This document shows, in pieces, positions 25,720-33,695 of a DNA stretch of 64,000 nucleotides (the first letter of the stretch is position 1; each line of letters opens with the position of its first letter). A program made the translations under genes and the position numbers. Location of the stretch: the NCBI RefSeq assembly GCF_042681825.1, contig NZ_JBHUGH010000001.1:248001-312000 (forward strand), given 5' to 3'. Source of the stretch: Halodurantibacterium flavum (lineage in GTDB: Bacteria > Pseudomonadota > Alphaproteobacteria > Rhodobacterales > Rhodobacteraceae). Under the pieces are notes generated by a model. That model made no database searches. It was not told where the DNA came from and worked only from the letters and a program-made list of their open reading frames with translations.

Positions 25720-27810
25720 TTACAGGGGGGTCCGGAAAGAGGCGAGGAAGATGTTCTCGGACGTATCCAGGTCACGCCCGGTCCCGTCCCGCCCATAGTC
25801 ATAGTCGATCCGTGCCCATTGCATCCGGAATGTCGCCGGGCTCGTCCCGTCGTCGAGGTTCCAGGAAAACCCGGCCTGGGCGCGGATAAAGCTCTCTTCG
25901 TTCGAGAAGGGCGTCACCTGGCCGCTGACCGACATCCGCGGGTTGATCTGGTGGGTCAGCCCAAAGCTCGTGCTGGCCGCGTCCGCATCGGTGCCGATAT
26001 CGCTGAACCGCTGGCGGACCGAATATTCGGTCCCCTGATCGCGCCACAGCGCCACGAGGTCGAGCGTGTTGGTCCCGCTGCCCGAGGATGTAAGGTCACC
26101 CTCGGCATCCGGCCGGTCGATCGAGGCAAGCGCCGCCATCCCGAGGGTCAGGGTCTGCCCCCCTTCCATGCGGAAGGCGCGGCTCAGGCGGCCTTCGACC
26201 GCGCTGTAATAGTCCCTGTCGGGGCGGGTGTAGGCATCGGCGCGGAAGTAGGAGCTCCAGCCGTTCGCGCCCTGGTAGCTGATGTCGAACCCGGCATAGG
26301 CATTCGCATCGTCGTCCAGCAGCGCCCCGGTATAATACCGCAGCACGGTCTGGCCGCTGGTCCGGTTGCTCGTCAGCGACAGATGGGGGACATAGCGATA
26401 GCGCCAGGTCTCGGTCGTGGTGATCCGGCGGATCGCCTCCTGGCTCGTGATATCAGTGCCGACCTGCACATAGAGATCGCCGATATTCGAGAACTCGATC
26501 TCGGAAATCTGGTTGTCGATCAGGTCGATGATCGTGATCGTCCCGTCGATCAGATCGCCGAGCGCGTCGTCAAACCCGCCTTCGGCAAATTCCGAACTGG
26601 TCGTGATGCGCGGCCCGGTCGTGAGAAAGGACAACCGGCTGCTGCGGCTGACGTCCCGCACAGGCGAAAAGCCCAGCCACACGCCTTCGGCCCAGGCCAC
26701 CGGCGTTTCCGCCGCCGTCTGCGCGGGCGTATCGCGATGGCCCACGCGCGCGCGGCTGGTCGAAAAGACCGTATAGCTGTCCCGGGGCAGGCGCAGGTTG
26801 TTCGCCGCCAGGAAAAGGTTGTTGCTGATGCGCAGGTTCGGCGCATCCTCACCCGGGGCAAGCGTCGCATCAAGGGACGGCAGCACCCAGGCCAGCGCCT
26901 GGAACGCGATTGCCGTATCCGTCCACTCGCTGCCCTCAAGCAGGACAAAGCCGCGGACGGTGCGGTCGAGCGCCGCGCCCTGATCGTTGCTGAAGAGGTT
27001 CTGCTCGACCCGCGACAGCGTGATGATGGGTCGTGTCTGGACCCGTTCGCGTCTCGTCACGCTGTTGCCGCCGGCCCGCGCCTCGGAAAAGGTGAAGCCC
27101 GCGTTGGGCAGGTCGAGGTCGATCCCCACCTCCTCGCCACCTGGCACGCCGCGCTGAAAGCCGGGTGCCTGCAGGGCCAGATGGGTTGCCTCGTCGATTT
27201 CCTGCTGAAACGCCGTGCTGAAGGTAAAGCTCGTGGGGACCAGTGTATCGGGGTCGATCGAGTCAGGATCAGCCGTGACCCCCGGCGTATAAGTGCAAAG
27301 CGACCCGGGCGCAGATCCCGGCGCGATGCAGCCGCCCGTAAGGGTCAGAACGGTGCGCGAACCGAGGATGTCCACCGCCTCGCGGCGCGTCGTGGTGATG
27401 GTACGGGTCCGGTCCACCGTGTCGAATTGCAGGTACCAGCCGGTCTGACGCCGCCGGAAGAGCGTGCCCTCGACCCCTTCGGAAAGGCTGCTTTGCAGCG
27501 TCTGGGTCGCGCTGAACGAAAGCGTTCCGTCCCGCGCGTCACCATTCAGACTGGTGAGCGCGACAAACCCCCGCGCGCCGTATTCCAGCACCGCCCCGTT
27601 CAGCACGAACCGGCTGGTGAGGGGAACGACGCCGCCCGTCGCTGCCGTGGCCTGTTGCGGGTCGCGCCGTTGTTCAAGTCTGCTGTCGGTCAGGGTGCCG
27701 TCACTGACGGACACCGGCAAATCGTCCTGCGCTGAAACTGATCCTGAAGCACCTATGAAAAACAGCGCGCAAGCGCCGACTGCCCCCTTCCGGAGATAAT
27801 GCCTTGCCAT
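25720..27810 (-). CDS. Large outer-membrane beta-barrel-like protein of the secreted-protein locus
   Basis: 696 residues with a signal peptide ending SVSAQ (about residue 28). The first 450 or so residues are a soluble or mixed beta region with repeated Thr/Arg-rich strands and a pair of cysteines ('GGCIAPG', 'SLCTYTPG'). From about residue 470 the sequence becomes regular amphipathic strands with aromatic girdles ('YRYVPHLSLTSNRTSG', 'GFDISYQGANGWSSYFRA', 'FRMQWARIDYDYG') and ends 'IFLASFRTPL', consistent with an outer-membrane barrel. The family is not recognised. It lies between the small secreted protein gene upstream and the small periplasmic gene downstream, and may export or anchor the secreted subunits. 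Confidence 0.7.
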   Translation of the reverse strand: MARHYLRKGAVGACALFFIGASGSVSAQDDLPVSVSDGTLTDSRLEQRRDPQQATAATGGVVPLTSRFVLNGAVLEYGARGFVALTSLNGDARDGTLSFSATQTLQSSLSEGVEGTLFRRRQTGWYLQFDTVDRTRTITTTRREAVDILGSRTVLTLTGGCIAPGSAPGSLCTYTPGVTADPDSIDPDTLVPTSFTFSTAFQQEIDEATHLALQAPGFQRGVPGGEEVGIDLDLPNAGFTFSEARAGGNSVTRRERVQTRPIITLSRVEQNLFSNDQGAALDRTVRGFVLLEGSEWTDTAIAFQALAWVLPSLDATLAPGEDAPNLRISNNLFLAANNLRLPRDSYTVFSTSRARVGHRDTPAQTAAETPVAWAEGVWLGFSPVRDVSRSSRLSFLTTGPRITTSSEFAEGGFDDALGDLIDGTITIIDLIDNQISEIEFSNIGDLYVQVGTDITSQEAIRRITTTETWRYRYVPHLSLTSNRTSGQTVLRYYTGALLDDDANAYAGFDISYQGANGWSSYFRADAYTRPDRDYYSAVEGRLSRAFRMEGGQTLTLGMAALASIDRPDAEGDLTSSGSGTNTLDLVALWRDQGTEYSVRQRFSDIGTDADAASTSFGLTHQINPRMSVSGQVTPFSNEESFIRAQAGFSWNLDDGTSPATFRMQWARIDYDYGRDGTGRDLDTSENIFLASFRTPL

Positions 27811-27862
27811 TCAACTTCTCACTTTGGCGCGTCGGAATGCGCGCCTTTCCTCCCTGAATTGC

Positions 27863-27883
27863 GAGGCGGCACGGGGCCGCCTC
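27863..27883 (-). other. Hairpin between the small secreted protein gene and the barrel gene
   Basis: Perfect 8-bp stem GAGGCGGC / GCCGCCTC with a 5-base loop, 13 bases after the stop of the secreted protein gene. It would let the small subunit be made in excess over the barrel protein. Confidence 0.6.
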
Positions 27884-27895
27884 ACGCCTTCCACG

Positions 27896-28246
27896 TCAGT
27901 TGACGTAGCCGTTGATGTTCACGGAAGATTCAAAGCCGGAGCCGCCGAGGGTGACCGACGAGTCCACGTTGGAGCCGTAGTAGGTGCTGGTCGCACCGGA
28001 GTTCGCGGTCGAACCGCTCACATAGCCGCCGGCGGCGACTGCGGTCGAGTTGGCCACAGCCGTGCTGCCGGTCGCGAGCGCGACAGCGAGCGATTCCAGG
28101 CCGAGCGCCGAGGATTCACCGCCGAAGGTTGCGCCGATCGAGACGGCGACGGCGGGGGTCATGTAATCGGGGGCCGCAAAAGCTGCGCCAGGCGCAATCA
28201 CGAGACCAGCGAAAAGAGCCTTCGCAAGAAGGGTTTTGGTCGACAT
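27896..28246 (-). CDS. Small secreted Gly/Ala/Ser/Thr-rich protein, paralogue of the gene at 25.1 kb
   Basis: 116 residues with a signal peptide ending AAFAAP (about residue 25). The mature chain contains almost no charged residues, is rich in Ala, Ser, Thr, Gly, Val and Asn, and ends with alternating 'SSVNINGYVN', a pattern that favours stacked beta strands. It is similar in pattern to the 107-residue protein at 25058-25381. The ATG at 28246 has GGGAGAG upstream; the leader contains a 7-bp hairpin. First gene of a three-gene minus-strand operon with the barrel and periplasmic proteins. Probably an exported surface or fibre subunit. Confidence 0.7.
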   Translation of the reverse strand: MSTKTLLAKALFAGLVIAPGAAFAAPDYMTPAVAVSIGATFGGESSALGLESLAVALATGSTAVANSTAVAAGGYVSGSTANSGATSTYYGSNVDSSVTLGGSGFESSVNINGYVN

Positions 28247-28634
28247 GGGTTTCTCTCCCGGAGAATTTTGTTGGGTTGTCGCACCCTCCTCGGGTGCGTC
28301 CTTTCTGCATATCACATTCGATCAAATTGAAAGCAAAATTTTTCACTATTTGTTTACATTCAGGGCGATACGAGTTTTCCCGTGGCTGGCGCAGCACGGT
28401 ATATTTCGGATACCATAATTATTGTTCGGCTTTTGGACCGGAAGACTGGGAAAAATCTAAATCCGCAAATAGCAAAACGCGTGTAACGCGAGGGACAAAC
28501 TGCAACCTCAGGCAGAAAACGCTGCATCCGAGATTCATCTTTTTCACAACGCACATGGGACGGCGCGGATCAAATGAGTCGTATCGCGCATTTCGGACTG
28601 CCATATGGGCGCCCGATGACCAAGGGGATGGCGG
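28247..28634. promoter_or_regulatory. AT-rich leader and promoter region of the secreted-protein operon
   Basis: 388 bases without a gene, clearly richer in A and T than its surroundings (for example AAAATTTTTCACTATTTG near 28336-28353). On the minus strand TTGCTT and GATATG are spaced like -35/-10 elements about 80 bases before the start of the small secreted protein. A 5'-leader hairpin CGCACCC/GGGTGCG lies at 28280-28298. Confidence 0.5.
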
Positions 28635-29339
28635 TCAGCCCCGCGTCGTGCCCGATGTGTCGGCGCGCCCCGCGATATAGTCCCGCAAAAGACCCGCACG
28701 CCGTGGGCGAAAGCTTTCTCCGCCGCGGACAAGCGCCTCGATCCGGTTCGCATGGAAAATCCGGAAGTCGCCGCGCAACCGGCAATGGGCCAGCAACGTC
28801 AGCGCATCGCTGCCATAGGACAGGCCCAGCGGCCAGATCTCCCGCTCGGTCACGCGGTCGGAAAGGTCGCGATAGCGGATGCGCAGGCTGAATTCCTCCC
28901 AGCAGGCCGCGCGCAACAGGTCCATGTCGATGGTCACGGCGGGCCGCTGATCTGCGCGCCGCCAGCTCCGCATCACGCGATGCATGGCCTGGCGGGCCTG
29001 CGCGTCCGGCAGCGTCGCGATGATACGCGCCATGGCCGCCTGTCCCGCCCGGCTGAGCGTGGCATCGCCGATATGTTCGAGCCCGCTGAGCGCCAGCATC
29101 AGCGCCTCGATCTCCAGCCGGGAAAAGCTCTGCGGTGGCAGTGCAGTGTCTTCGGTAAGGACATAGCCCACACCCGCCGCCCCGTCGATCAGCGCCCCGC
29201 CGGCCCGCAACGTCGCGATATCGCGGTAAAGCTGTCGCAGCGATACGCCGGTTTCCTCGGCAAGACGTGCCGCCGTCACCGGTTGCGGCAGGCGCCGCAA
29301 CACATCCATCAGCCGCATCAGCCGGTCGGTCCGGGCCAT
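28635..29339 (-). CDS. YafY/WYL-family transcriptional regulator
   Basis: 234 residues. The N-terminal winged helix (residues 5-58, 'RLAEETGVSLRQLYRDIATL') is of DeoR/YafY type, with a C-terminal WYL domain ('FSLRIRYRDLSDRVTEREIW', 'DALTLLAHCRLRGDFRIFHAN'). Such proteins sense small molecules or nucleic acid ligands. It is divergent from the GST gene across a 69-base gap and most likely regulates it. Confidence 0.88.
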   Translation of the reverse strand: MARTDRLMRLMDVLRRLPQPVTAARLAEETGVSLRQLYRDIATLRAGGALIDGAAGVGYVLTEDTALPPQSFSRLEIEALMLALSGLEHIGDATLSRAGQAAMARIIATLPDAQARQAMHRVMRSWRRADQRPAVTIDMDLLRAACWEEFSLRIRYRDLSDRVTEREIWPLGLSYGSDALTLLAHCRLRGDFRIFHANRIEALVRGGESFRPRRAGLLRDYIAGRADTSGTTRG

Positions 29340-29408
29340 GACATCCTGCCGCGTTCTGTCAGCATGGCGACGTTATACCGGGGCATGGTCAGAATGAAGG
29401 AGTTTCCG

Positions 29409-30014
29409 ATGCCGACCCTCTATCACGCCCCGATCAGCCGTTCGTCCGTCATTGTGACGCTGATCGATGAACTCGGTGCCGACGATATCGAAATCAAGGA
29501 GGTCACGATCCCCCGGCAGGACGGGTCCGGGGGCACCGACCCCCGCAACCCGCATCCCGAGGGCAAGGTACCGCTGCTGGTGGACGGGTCGGATACGATC
29601 CGCGAGCGCGGCGCGATCATGCTCTACCTCACCGACCGCTACCCGGAGGCCCGGATGGGACCGCTGAACGGTGAGCCTGGCCGGGGGGCCTATCTGTCCT
29701 GGCTCTTTTACTATCAGGGCGTGATGGAACCGGTCATCATCCTGCACTGGGCGCAGCTTTCGCACCCGGCGGTCACTGCGAGCCTGCGCGATTTCCAGAC
29801 GATGATCGCACGGCTGGAAGAGACGCTGTCGCACCAGCCCTATCTGCTGGGGCAGGAGTATTCGGCTGCCGACCTGCTGTGCAGCGGCCCGTTCCTGTGG
29901 TTCCCAGACCTGTTGCCGCAAATCCCCGCGCTGCAGGATTGGGTCGCGCGATGCGGGGCGCGACCTTCGGTTGCGCGGACTGCGGCGCGCGACAGCGCGG
30001 CCAAAGGGGCCTGA
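29409..30014 (+). CDS. Glutathione S-transferase family protein
   Basis: 201 residues: N-terminal thioredoxin-fold domain ('LYHAPISRSSVIVTLIDELG') with the glutathione-binding 'GKVPLLVDGSDTIRERGAIM', and a helical C-terminal domain ('LLGQEYSAADLLCSGPF'). The start at 29409 is preceded by GAAGGAG. It may conjugate glutathione to electrophiles, or serve as an isomerase. It is divergent from a YafY-like regulator, a common arrangement for detoxification genes. Confidence 0.88.
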   Translation: MPTLYHAPISRSSVIVTLIDELGADDIEIKEVTIPRQDGSGGTDPRNPHPEGKVPLLVDGSDTIRERGAIMLYLTDRYPEARMGPLNGEPGRGAYLSWLFYYQGVMEPVIILHWAQLSHPAVTASLRDFQTMIARLEETLSHQPYLLGQEYSAADLLCSGPFLWFPDLLPQIPALQDWVARCGARPSVARTAARDSAAKGA

Positions 30015-30018
30015 GCGA

Positions 30019-30828
30019 TCACCCGGCCGAGGGAAAGAACAGCTGTTCGCCGCCCACGGTGAAGCTTGCGATTGCGGCCTGTCCTTCCGGTGACACGAGC
30101 CAGTCGATGAAGGCCTGCCCCTGGTCGGCCTTCACATGCGGGTGGCGTTCGGGGTTCACCAGGATGACGCCGTAGGGGTTGAACAGCACCGGGTCGCCTT
30201 CGAACACGATTTCCAGGTCGCCGCGGTTCTCGAAGCTCAGCCATGTGCCGCGGTCGGTCAGGGCATAGGCGGGTAGCTGGGCGGCGGTGTTGAGCGTGGC
30301 GCCCATGCCCGAGCCGGTGGACAGGTACCAGCGGCCTGTCGGCTCGACCCCGGCAGCGGCCCAGAGGGTTTGCTCGGCGGCATGGGTCCCGCTATCATCC
30401 CCACGCGAGGCGAAGGACGCCCCCGCGCCCGCGATGGCAGCCATGGCGGCGGCGGCATCAGCGGCATCCCGCAGGTCCGCGGGGTCTTCAGCCGGGCCGA
30501 CGATGACGAAGTCGTTATACATGACGTCGAAGCGCTGCACGCCGTAGCCCTCGGCGACGAACGCCTCTTCCTGCGCGCGGGCATGGACAAGGACCACGTC
30601 GGCATCGCCGCGCCGCGCGGTTTCCAGCGCCTGACCCGTGCCCTGCGCCACGACACGGACCTCGATCCCGGTCTCCTCCTGAAAGATCGGCAGGATATGT
30701 GCAAAGAGGCCCGAGTTCTCGGTCGAGGTGGTGGAGGCCACGGTGATGAAGTCCTGTGCCGCGGCGGGCAGGGCCGCGACGATCGTCAGCGCTGAAGCGG
30801 ACAGGATGAAGCGGCGGGTGAGGGTCAT
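30019..30828 (-). CDS. tupA: Tungstate ABC transporter substrate-binding protein TupA
   Basis: 269 residues with a signal peptide (hydrophobic region ending LPAAAQ). It has the TupA oxyanion-binding hallmarks 'ASTTSTENSGL' and 'FASRGDDSGTH', which distinguish tungstate-specific TupA from molybdate-binding ModA. It binds tungstate in the periplasm for the TupBC importer. Third gene of the minus-strand operon (permease, ATPase, binding protein), 19 bases after tupC, with AGGGAGAGAG before the ATG. Confidence 0.9.
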   Translation of the reverse strand: MTLTRRFILSASALTIVAALPAAAQDFITVASTTSTENSGLFAHILPIFQEETGIEVRVVAQGTGQALETARRGDADVVLVHARAQEEAFVAEGYGVQRFDVMYNDFVIVGPAEDPADLRDAADAAAAMAAIAGAGASFASRGDDSGTHAAEQTLWAAAGVEPTGRWYLSTGSGMGATLNTAAQLPAYALTDRGTWLSFENRGDLEIVFEGDPVLFNPYGVILVNPERHPHVKADQGQAFIDWLVSPEGQAAIASFTVGGEQLFFPSAG

Positions 30829-30847
30829 CTCTCTCTCCCTTTTGTGG

Positions 30848-31579
30848 TTACCAGATCAGATCGCCCGCGAGGAATGCGCGGGCCTCGGGGGTCTCCGGCC
30901 CCGCGAAGAACGCAGGCGCAGATCGGTGCTCGATCAGCCGGCCGCGGTGGAGGAAGGCCACGTCCTGACCCAGACGCCGGGCCTGGCCCAGATTGTGGGT
31001 GCTCATCACGATGGTGATGCCTTCCTCCGAGAATTGCGCGACCATCTCCTCGATGATCCGCGTGGCCGAGGGGTCGAGGGCCGAGCAGGGCTCGTCCAGA
31101 AACAGCACCTGCGGGCGCATCGCCCAGGCGCGGGCGAGCGCAAGGCGCTGCTGCTCGCCCCCGGACAGCAGGCGGGCAGGGCGGTCTGCCAGCGGGGTCA
31201 GCCCGAAACGGTCCAGCGTGCGGGCGACGGCCTCATGGCGCGCGGCGGACGCCATGCCCTTCAGCGCCAGCGGATAGTCGAGGTTCGCCGCAACCGAACG
31301 GCGTAGCAGGACGGGGCGCTGGAACACCATTGCCTGCGCCTCGGCGCGCGCCTCGCCGCTGGCCCAGATGCGGCGACCCGCGGTCGGGTCGATCAGACCG
31401 TGGCAGAGGCGCAGGAACAGGCTCTTGCCCGCGCCATTCGCGCCCATCACGATCAGCCGCCGCCCGGCCTCGATGCGCAGGGTGAGGCCGGACAGGAGCG
31501 GCTTTCCCCCCACGGCATAGCCCACATCCTTTAGCGCCAGCGGAAGGATCGAGGTGGAAACATCGCGCGCTGCCCTCAT
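30848..31579 (-). CDS. tupC: Tungstate ABC transporter ATP-binding protein TupC
   Basis: 243 residues. Walker A is GANGAGKS, the signature is LLSGGEQQRLALARA, and Walker B is 'VLFLDEPCSALDPSA'. The ATG at 31579 overlaps the permease stop codon (ATGA), so it is preferred to the longer frame from 31600. It drives tungstate uptake with the permease encoded upstream. Confidence 0.88.
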   Translation of the reverse strand: MRAARDVSTSILPLALKDVGYAVGGKPLLSGLTLRIEAGRRLIVMGANGAGKSLFLRLCHGLIDPTAGRRIWASGEARAEAQAMVFQRPVLLRRSVAANLDYPLALKGMASAARHEAVARTLDRFGLTPLADRPARLLSGGEQQRLALARAWAMRPQVLFLDEPCSALDPSATRIIEEMVAQFSEEGITIVMSTHNLGQARRLGQDVAFLHRGRLIEHRSAPAFFAGPETPEARAFLAGDLIW

Positions 31580-32271
31580 CCCAGCCGCCCCCGTGCCCAT
31601 TGCCCGGCCCCCCAGGCGGCGGCGTTCAGCGTCAGGGTAAGCGCGAGCAGGATGATCCCCAGCGCCACGGCGAGGCCGAGATTGCCCCGGTTCGTCTCCA
31701 GCGTGATCGCCGTGGTCATGGTGCGGGTATGGCCCGCGATGTTGCCGCCCACGATGAGCACCGCGCCGACCTCGGCGCTGGCGCGCCCGAAGCCGGCCAG
31801 CACGCCGGTCAGCAGGCTGACGCGCCCGTCCCAGAGCAATGTCGGAACCGCGCGCAGCCGGCTGGCGCCGAGCGAGCGGAGTTGCTCCCGATACTCGGCC
31901 CAGAGATCCTCGACCACCGAGCGGGTCAGCGAGATGATAATGGGCAGGATCAGCACCGTCTGGGCGATCACCATTGCAGTGGGCGTGAACAGGAGTGCGA
32001 GATCCCCGAGGGGCCCCGACCGGGACAGCATCAGGTAGACGACAAGCCCCGCCACGACCGGCGGCAGGCCCATCAGCGCGTTGAACAGTACGATCACCGC
32101 GCCGCGCCCCGGAAACCGCGCCAGCGCCAGCGCAGCGCCCAGGGGCAGGCCGACCGCACAGGCGATCAGCACGGCGGTCAGCGTTACGCGCAAGGACAGC
32201 CCGATGATCTGCATCAGGACGGGATCCCAGCTGGAGATCAGGCTGAAGGCGGTTGCGACCGGGCCGTCCAC
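31576..32271 (-). CDS. tupB: Tungstate ABC transporter permease TupB
   Basis: 231 residues with about five to six membrane segments and the binding-protein-dependent transport motif 'EYREQLRSLGASRLRAVPTL'. Residues 'GRASAEVGAVLIVGGNIAGH' are characteristic of TupB/ModB-type permeases. First gene of the tup operon. It is divergent from an HTH/ligand-binding regulator across 80 bases. Confidence 0.88.
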   Translation of the reverse strand: MDGPVATAFSLISSWDPVLMQIIGLSLRVTLTAVLIACAVGLPLGAALALARFPGRGAVIVLFNALMGLPPVVAGLVVYLMLSRSGPLGDLALLFTPTAMVIAQTVLILPIIISLTRSVVEDLWAEYREQLRSLGASRLRAVPTLLWDGRVSLLTGVLAGFGRASAEVGAVLIVGGNIAGHTRTMTTAITLETNRGNLGLAVALGIILLALTLTLNAAAWGAGQWARGRLG

Positions 32272-32351
32272 GGAAAATCCTTGCTTAAGGCAGTAGAAAA
32301 GGATCAGAAATCAAAGTAGAATGCAAACATGTAACCAGTGCAGGAGATTGC
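32272..32351. promoter_or_regulatory. Divergent tup / regulator promoter region
   Basis: 80 AT-richer bases between two divergent starts. It must hold both promoters and presumably the operator of the adjacent HTH protein. GGAG precedes the regulator ATG at good spacing. Confidence 0.5.
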
Positions 32352-33296
32352 ATGAAAATGCAGGATCCACAGGTCGAAGCGACCTCGCGCGCAGCCGATC
32401 TTGCAGATGTGCGGGTCACCTCCTCGTCGCTGATGACGACCGGAGAGGTTGCCGACTATCTGCGGGTGAAGGAGCGCACGATCTACGAGATGGTTGCGCG
32501 CCAGACGATTCCGTTCAGCCGCGCCACCGGCAAACTGTTGTTTCCCCGTCGGCTGGTCGATGCCTGGCTGGAAGCCCAGACCGAACTGCCCGCTGCGGGC
32601 ATCGCCTCGGCCCCGCCGATCTATGCCGGCTCGAACGACCCGCTTCTGGAATGGGCGCTGCGCCAGTCGGGCAGCGGGCTGGCGGTGCTGGCGCGGGGAT
32701 CGAGCCAGGGGCTTGAGGATCTGGCGGCGGGGCGCGCGGTGCTGGCCGGGCTCCACCTGCTTGACCCGGATACGGGCGAATGGAACCGCGCCGCCGCCCG
32801 GTCGCACCTGCCCGGCACCAGTCATGTCCTGATCCATTGGGCGCGCCGGACGCAGGGGTTGATCACCGCCGCAGGAAACCCGCTGGGGATAAAGGGGTTG
32901 AAGGACGCAGCACGGCGCGGCCTGCGCTTTGCCACGCGCGCAGGCGGCGCGGGCTCGACCCGGCTGTTCGAGGTGCTGCTGGCGCGCGACGGGTTGACGA
33001 TGGCCGATCTGACCACCCTGGACCGCCCGGCCGAGACGCATGCCGACCTGGCCACGCTTATCGAGACCGGCGAGGCGGATTGCGGTATCGGCCTCCAGGC
33101 GGCTGCCGGGCATCTGGGTTTCCTCCCGCTCGTCACCGACGAGAGCTTTGACCTCGCCATGACCCGGCGCGAGTATTTCGAGCCGCCCATTCAGACCTTG
33201 CTGGCCTTCGCCCGTTCCTCCCCCTTCGCCCGCCGCGCCGAACATCTGGGCGGCTATGACCTCACCGAGCTGGGGCGCGTCCTCTGGAACGGCTGA
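32352..33296 (+). CDS. HTH/periplasmic-binding-fold regulator, probable tungstate/molybdate sensor
   Basis: 314 residues. Residues about 28-78 form an excisionase-type helix-turn-helix ('LMTTGEVADYLRVKERTIYE'), followed by a type II periplasmic-binding-like domain (about 90-314) without any signal peptide. It has 'NPLGIKGLKDAARRGLRFA' and 'GAGSTRLFEVLL', as in molybdate/tungstate PBP-domain proteins. A cytosolic oxyanion sensor that binds DNA next to tupB is the natural reading. It is a fusion that replaces ModE. Confidence 0.8.
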   Translation: MKMQDPQVEATSRAADLADVRVTSSSLMTTGEVADYLRVKERTIYEMVARQTIPFSRATGKLLFPRRLVDAWLEAQTELPAAGIASAPPIYAGSNDPLLEWALRQSGSGLAVLARGSSQGLEDLAAGRAVLAGLHLLDPDTGEWNRAAARSHLPGTSHVLIHWARRTQGLITAAGNPLGIKGLKDAARRGLRFATRAGGAGSTRLFEVLLARDGLTMADLTTLDRPAETHADLATLIETGEADCGIGLQAAAGHLGFLPLVTDESFDLAMTRREYFEPPIQTLLAFARSSPFARRAEHLGGYDLTELGRVLWNG

Positions 33297-33360
33297 TCGC
33301 CGCGCAAGCCCGGGTATCGGGGCCGCGATTTTTCTTGGCGGCGGCGGCAGGCGCGTGCTA

Positions 33361-33529
33361 GGCAGGCGGCGATGGTGCCCGGCCCCGCCGGGAGAATAGG
33401 GAAACCGGTGCGGACCTTTCGCCCAATTCCGGTGCTGCCCCCGCAACTGTAAGCGGAGAGTGCCCCCAAACCACTGGCCCCGGCCGGGAAGGAGGGAGGT
33501 GCCGTGACCCGCGAGCCAGGAGACCTGCC
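33361..33529 (+). ncRNA. Cobalamin (B12) riboswitch
   Basis: Aptamer with the conserved elements in order: GGGAAACCGGTG-like segment near 33400, the core 'GCCCCCGCAACTGTAAGC' (33436-33454), 'CCACTGGCCCCGGCCGGGAA' near 33470-33490, and the B12 box 'GAGCCAGGAGACCTGCC' at 33513-33529. GGCAGG at 33361-33366 can pair with CCTGCC at the 3' end as helix P1. It is upstream of the B12-type importer and should repress it when adenosylcobalamin or a related cobamide is abundant. Confidence 0.92.
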
Positions 33530-33575
33530 ATCCCGTGCGAAACAGACCCGGGCGGGGCGTCCGGAGGAGGCAGAA

Positions 33576-33695
33576 TGACGATCCGTGCGTCCCTCGGGGC
33601 CGATGTTTTTCCTTACCCGGCCGATAACGGTCCAGCGCGCCCGAGGTCACGGGCATGAGCTGCCCGCCACCGCAGCCCGCCGCGCTGGAGCTTGA
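33576..33695 (+). CDS. Possible 39-residue leader ORF after the riboswitch
   Basis: A very strong ribosome site (GGAGGAGGCAG) precedes an ATG at 33576. The frame encodes 39 residues, begins 'MTIRASLGAMFFLTRPITVQ' and ends 41 bases inside the ATPase gene in another frame. It has no known similarity. It could couple translation of the ATPase gene to riboswitch control, or the ribosome site may be a chance product of the GC-rich leader. Confidence 0.3.
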
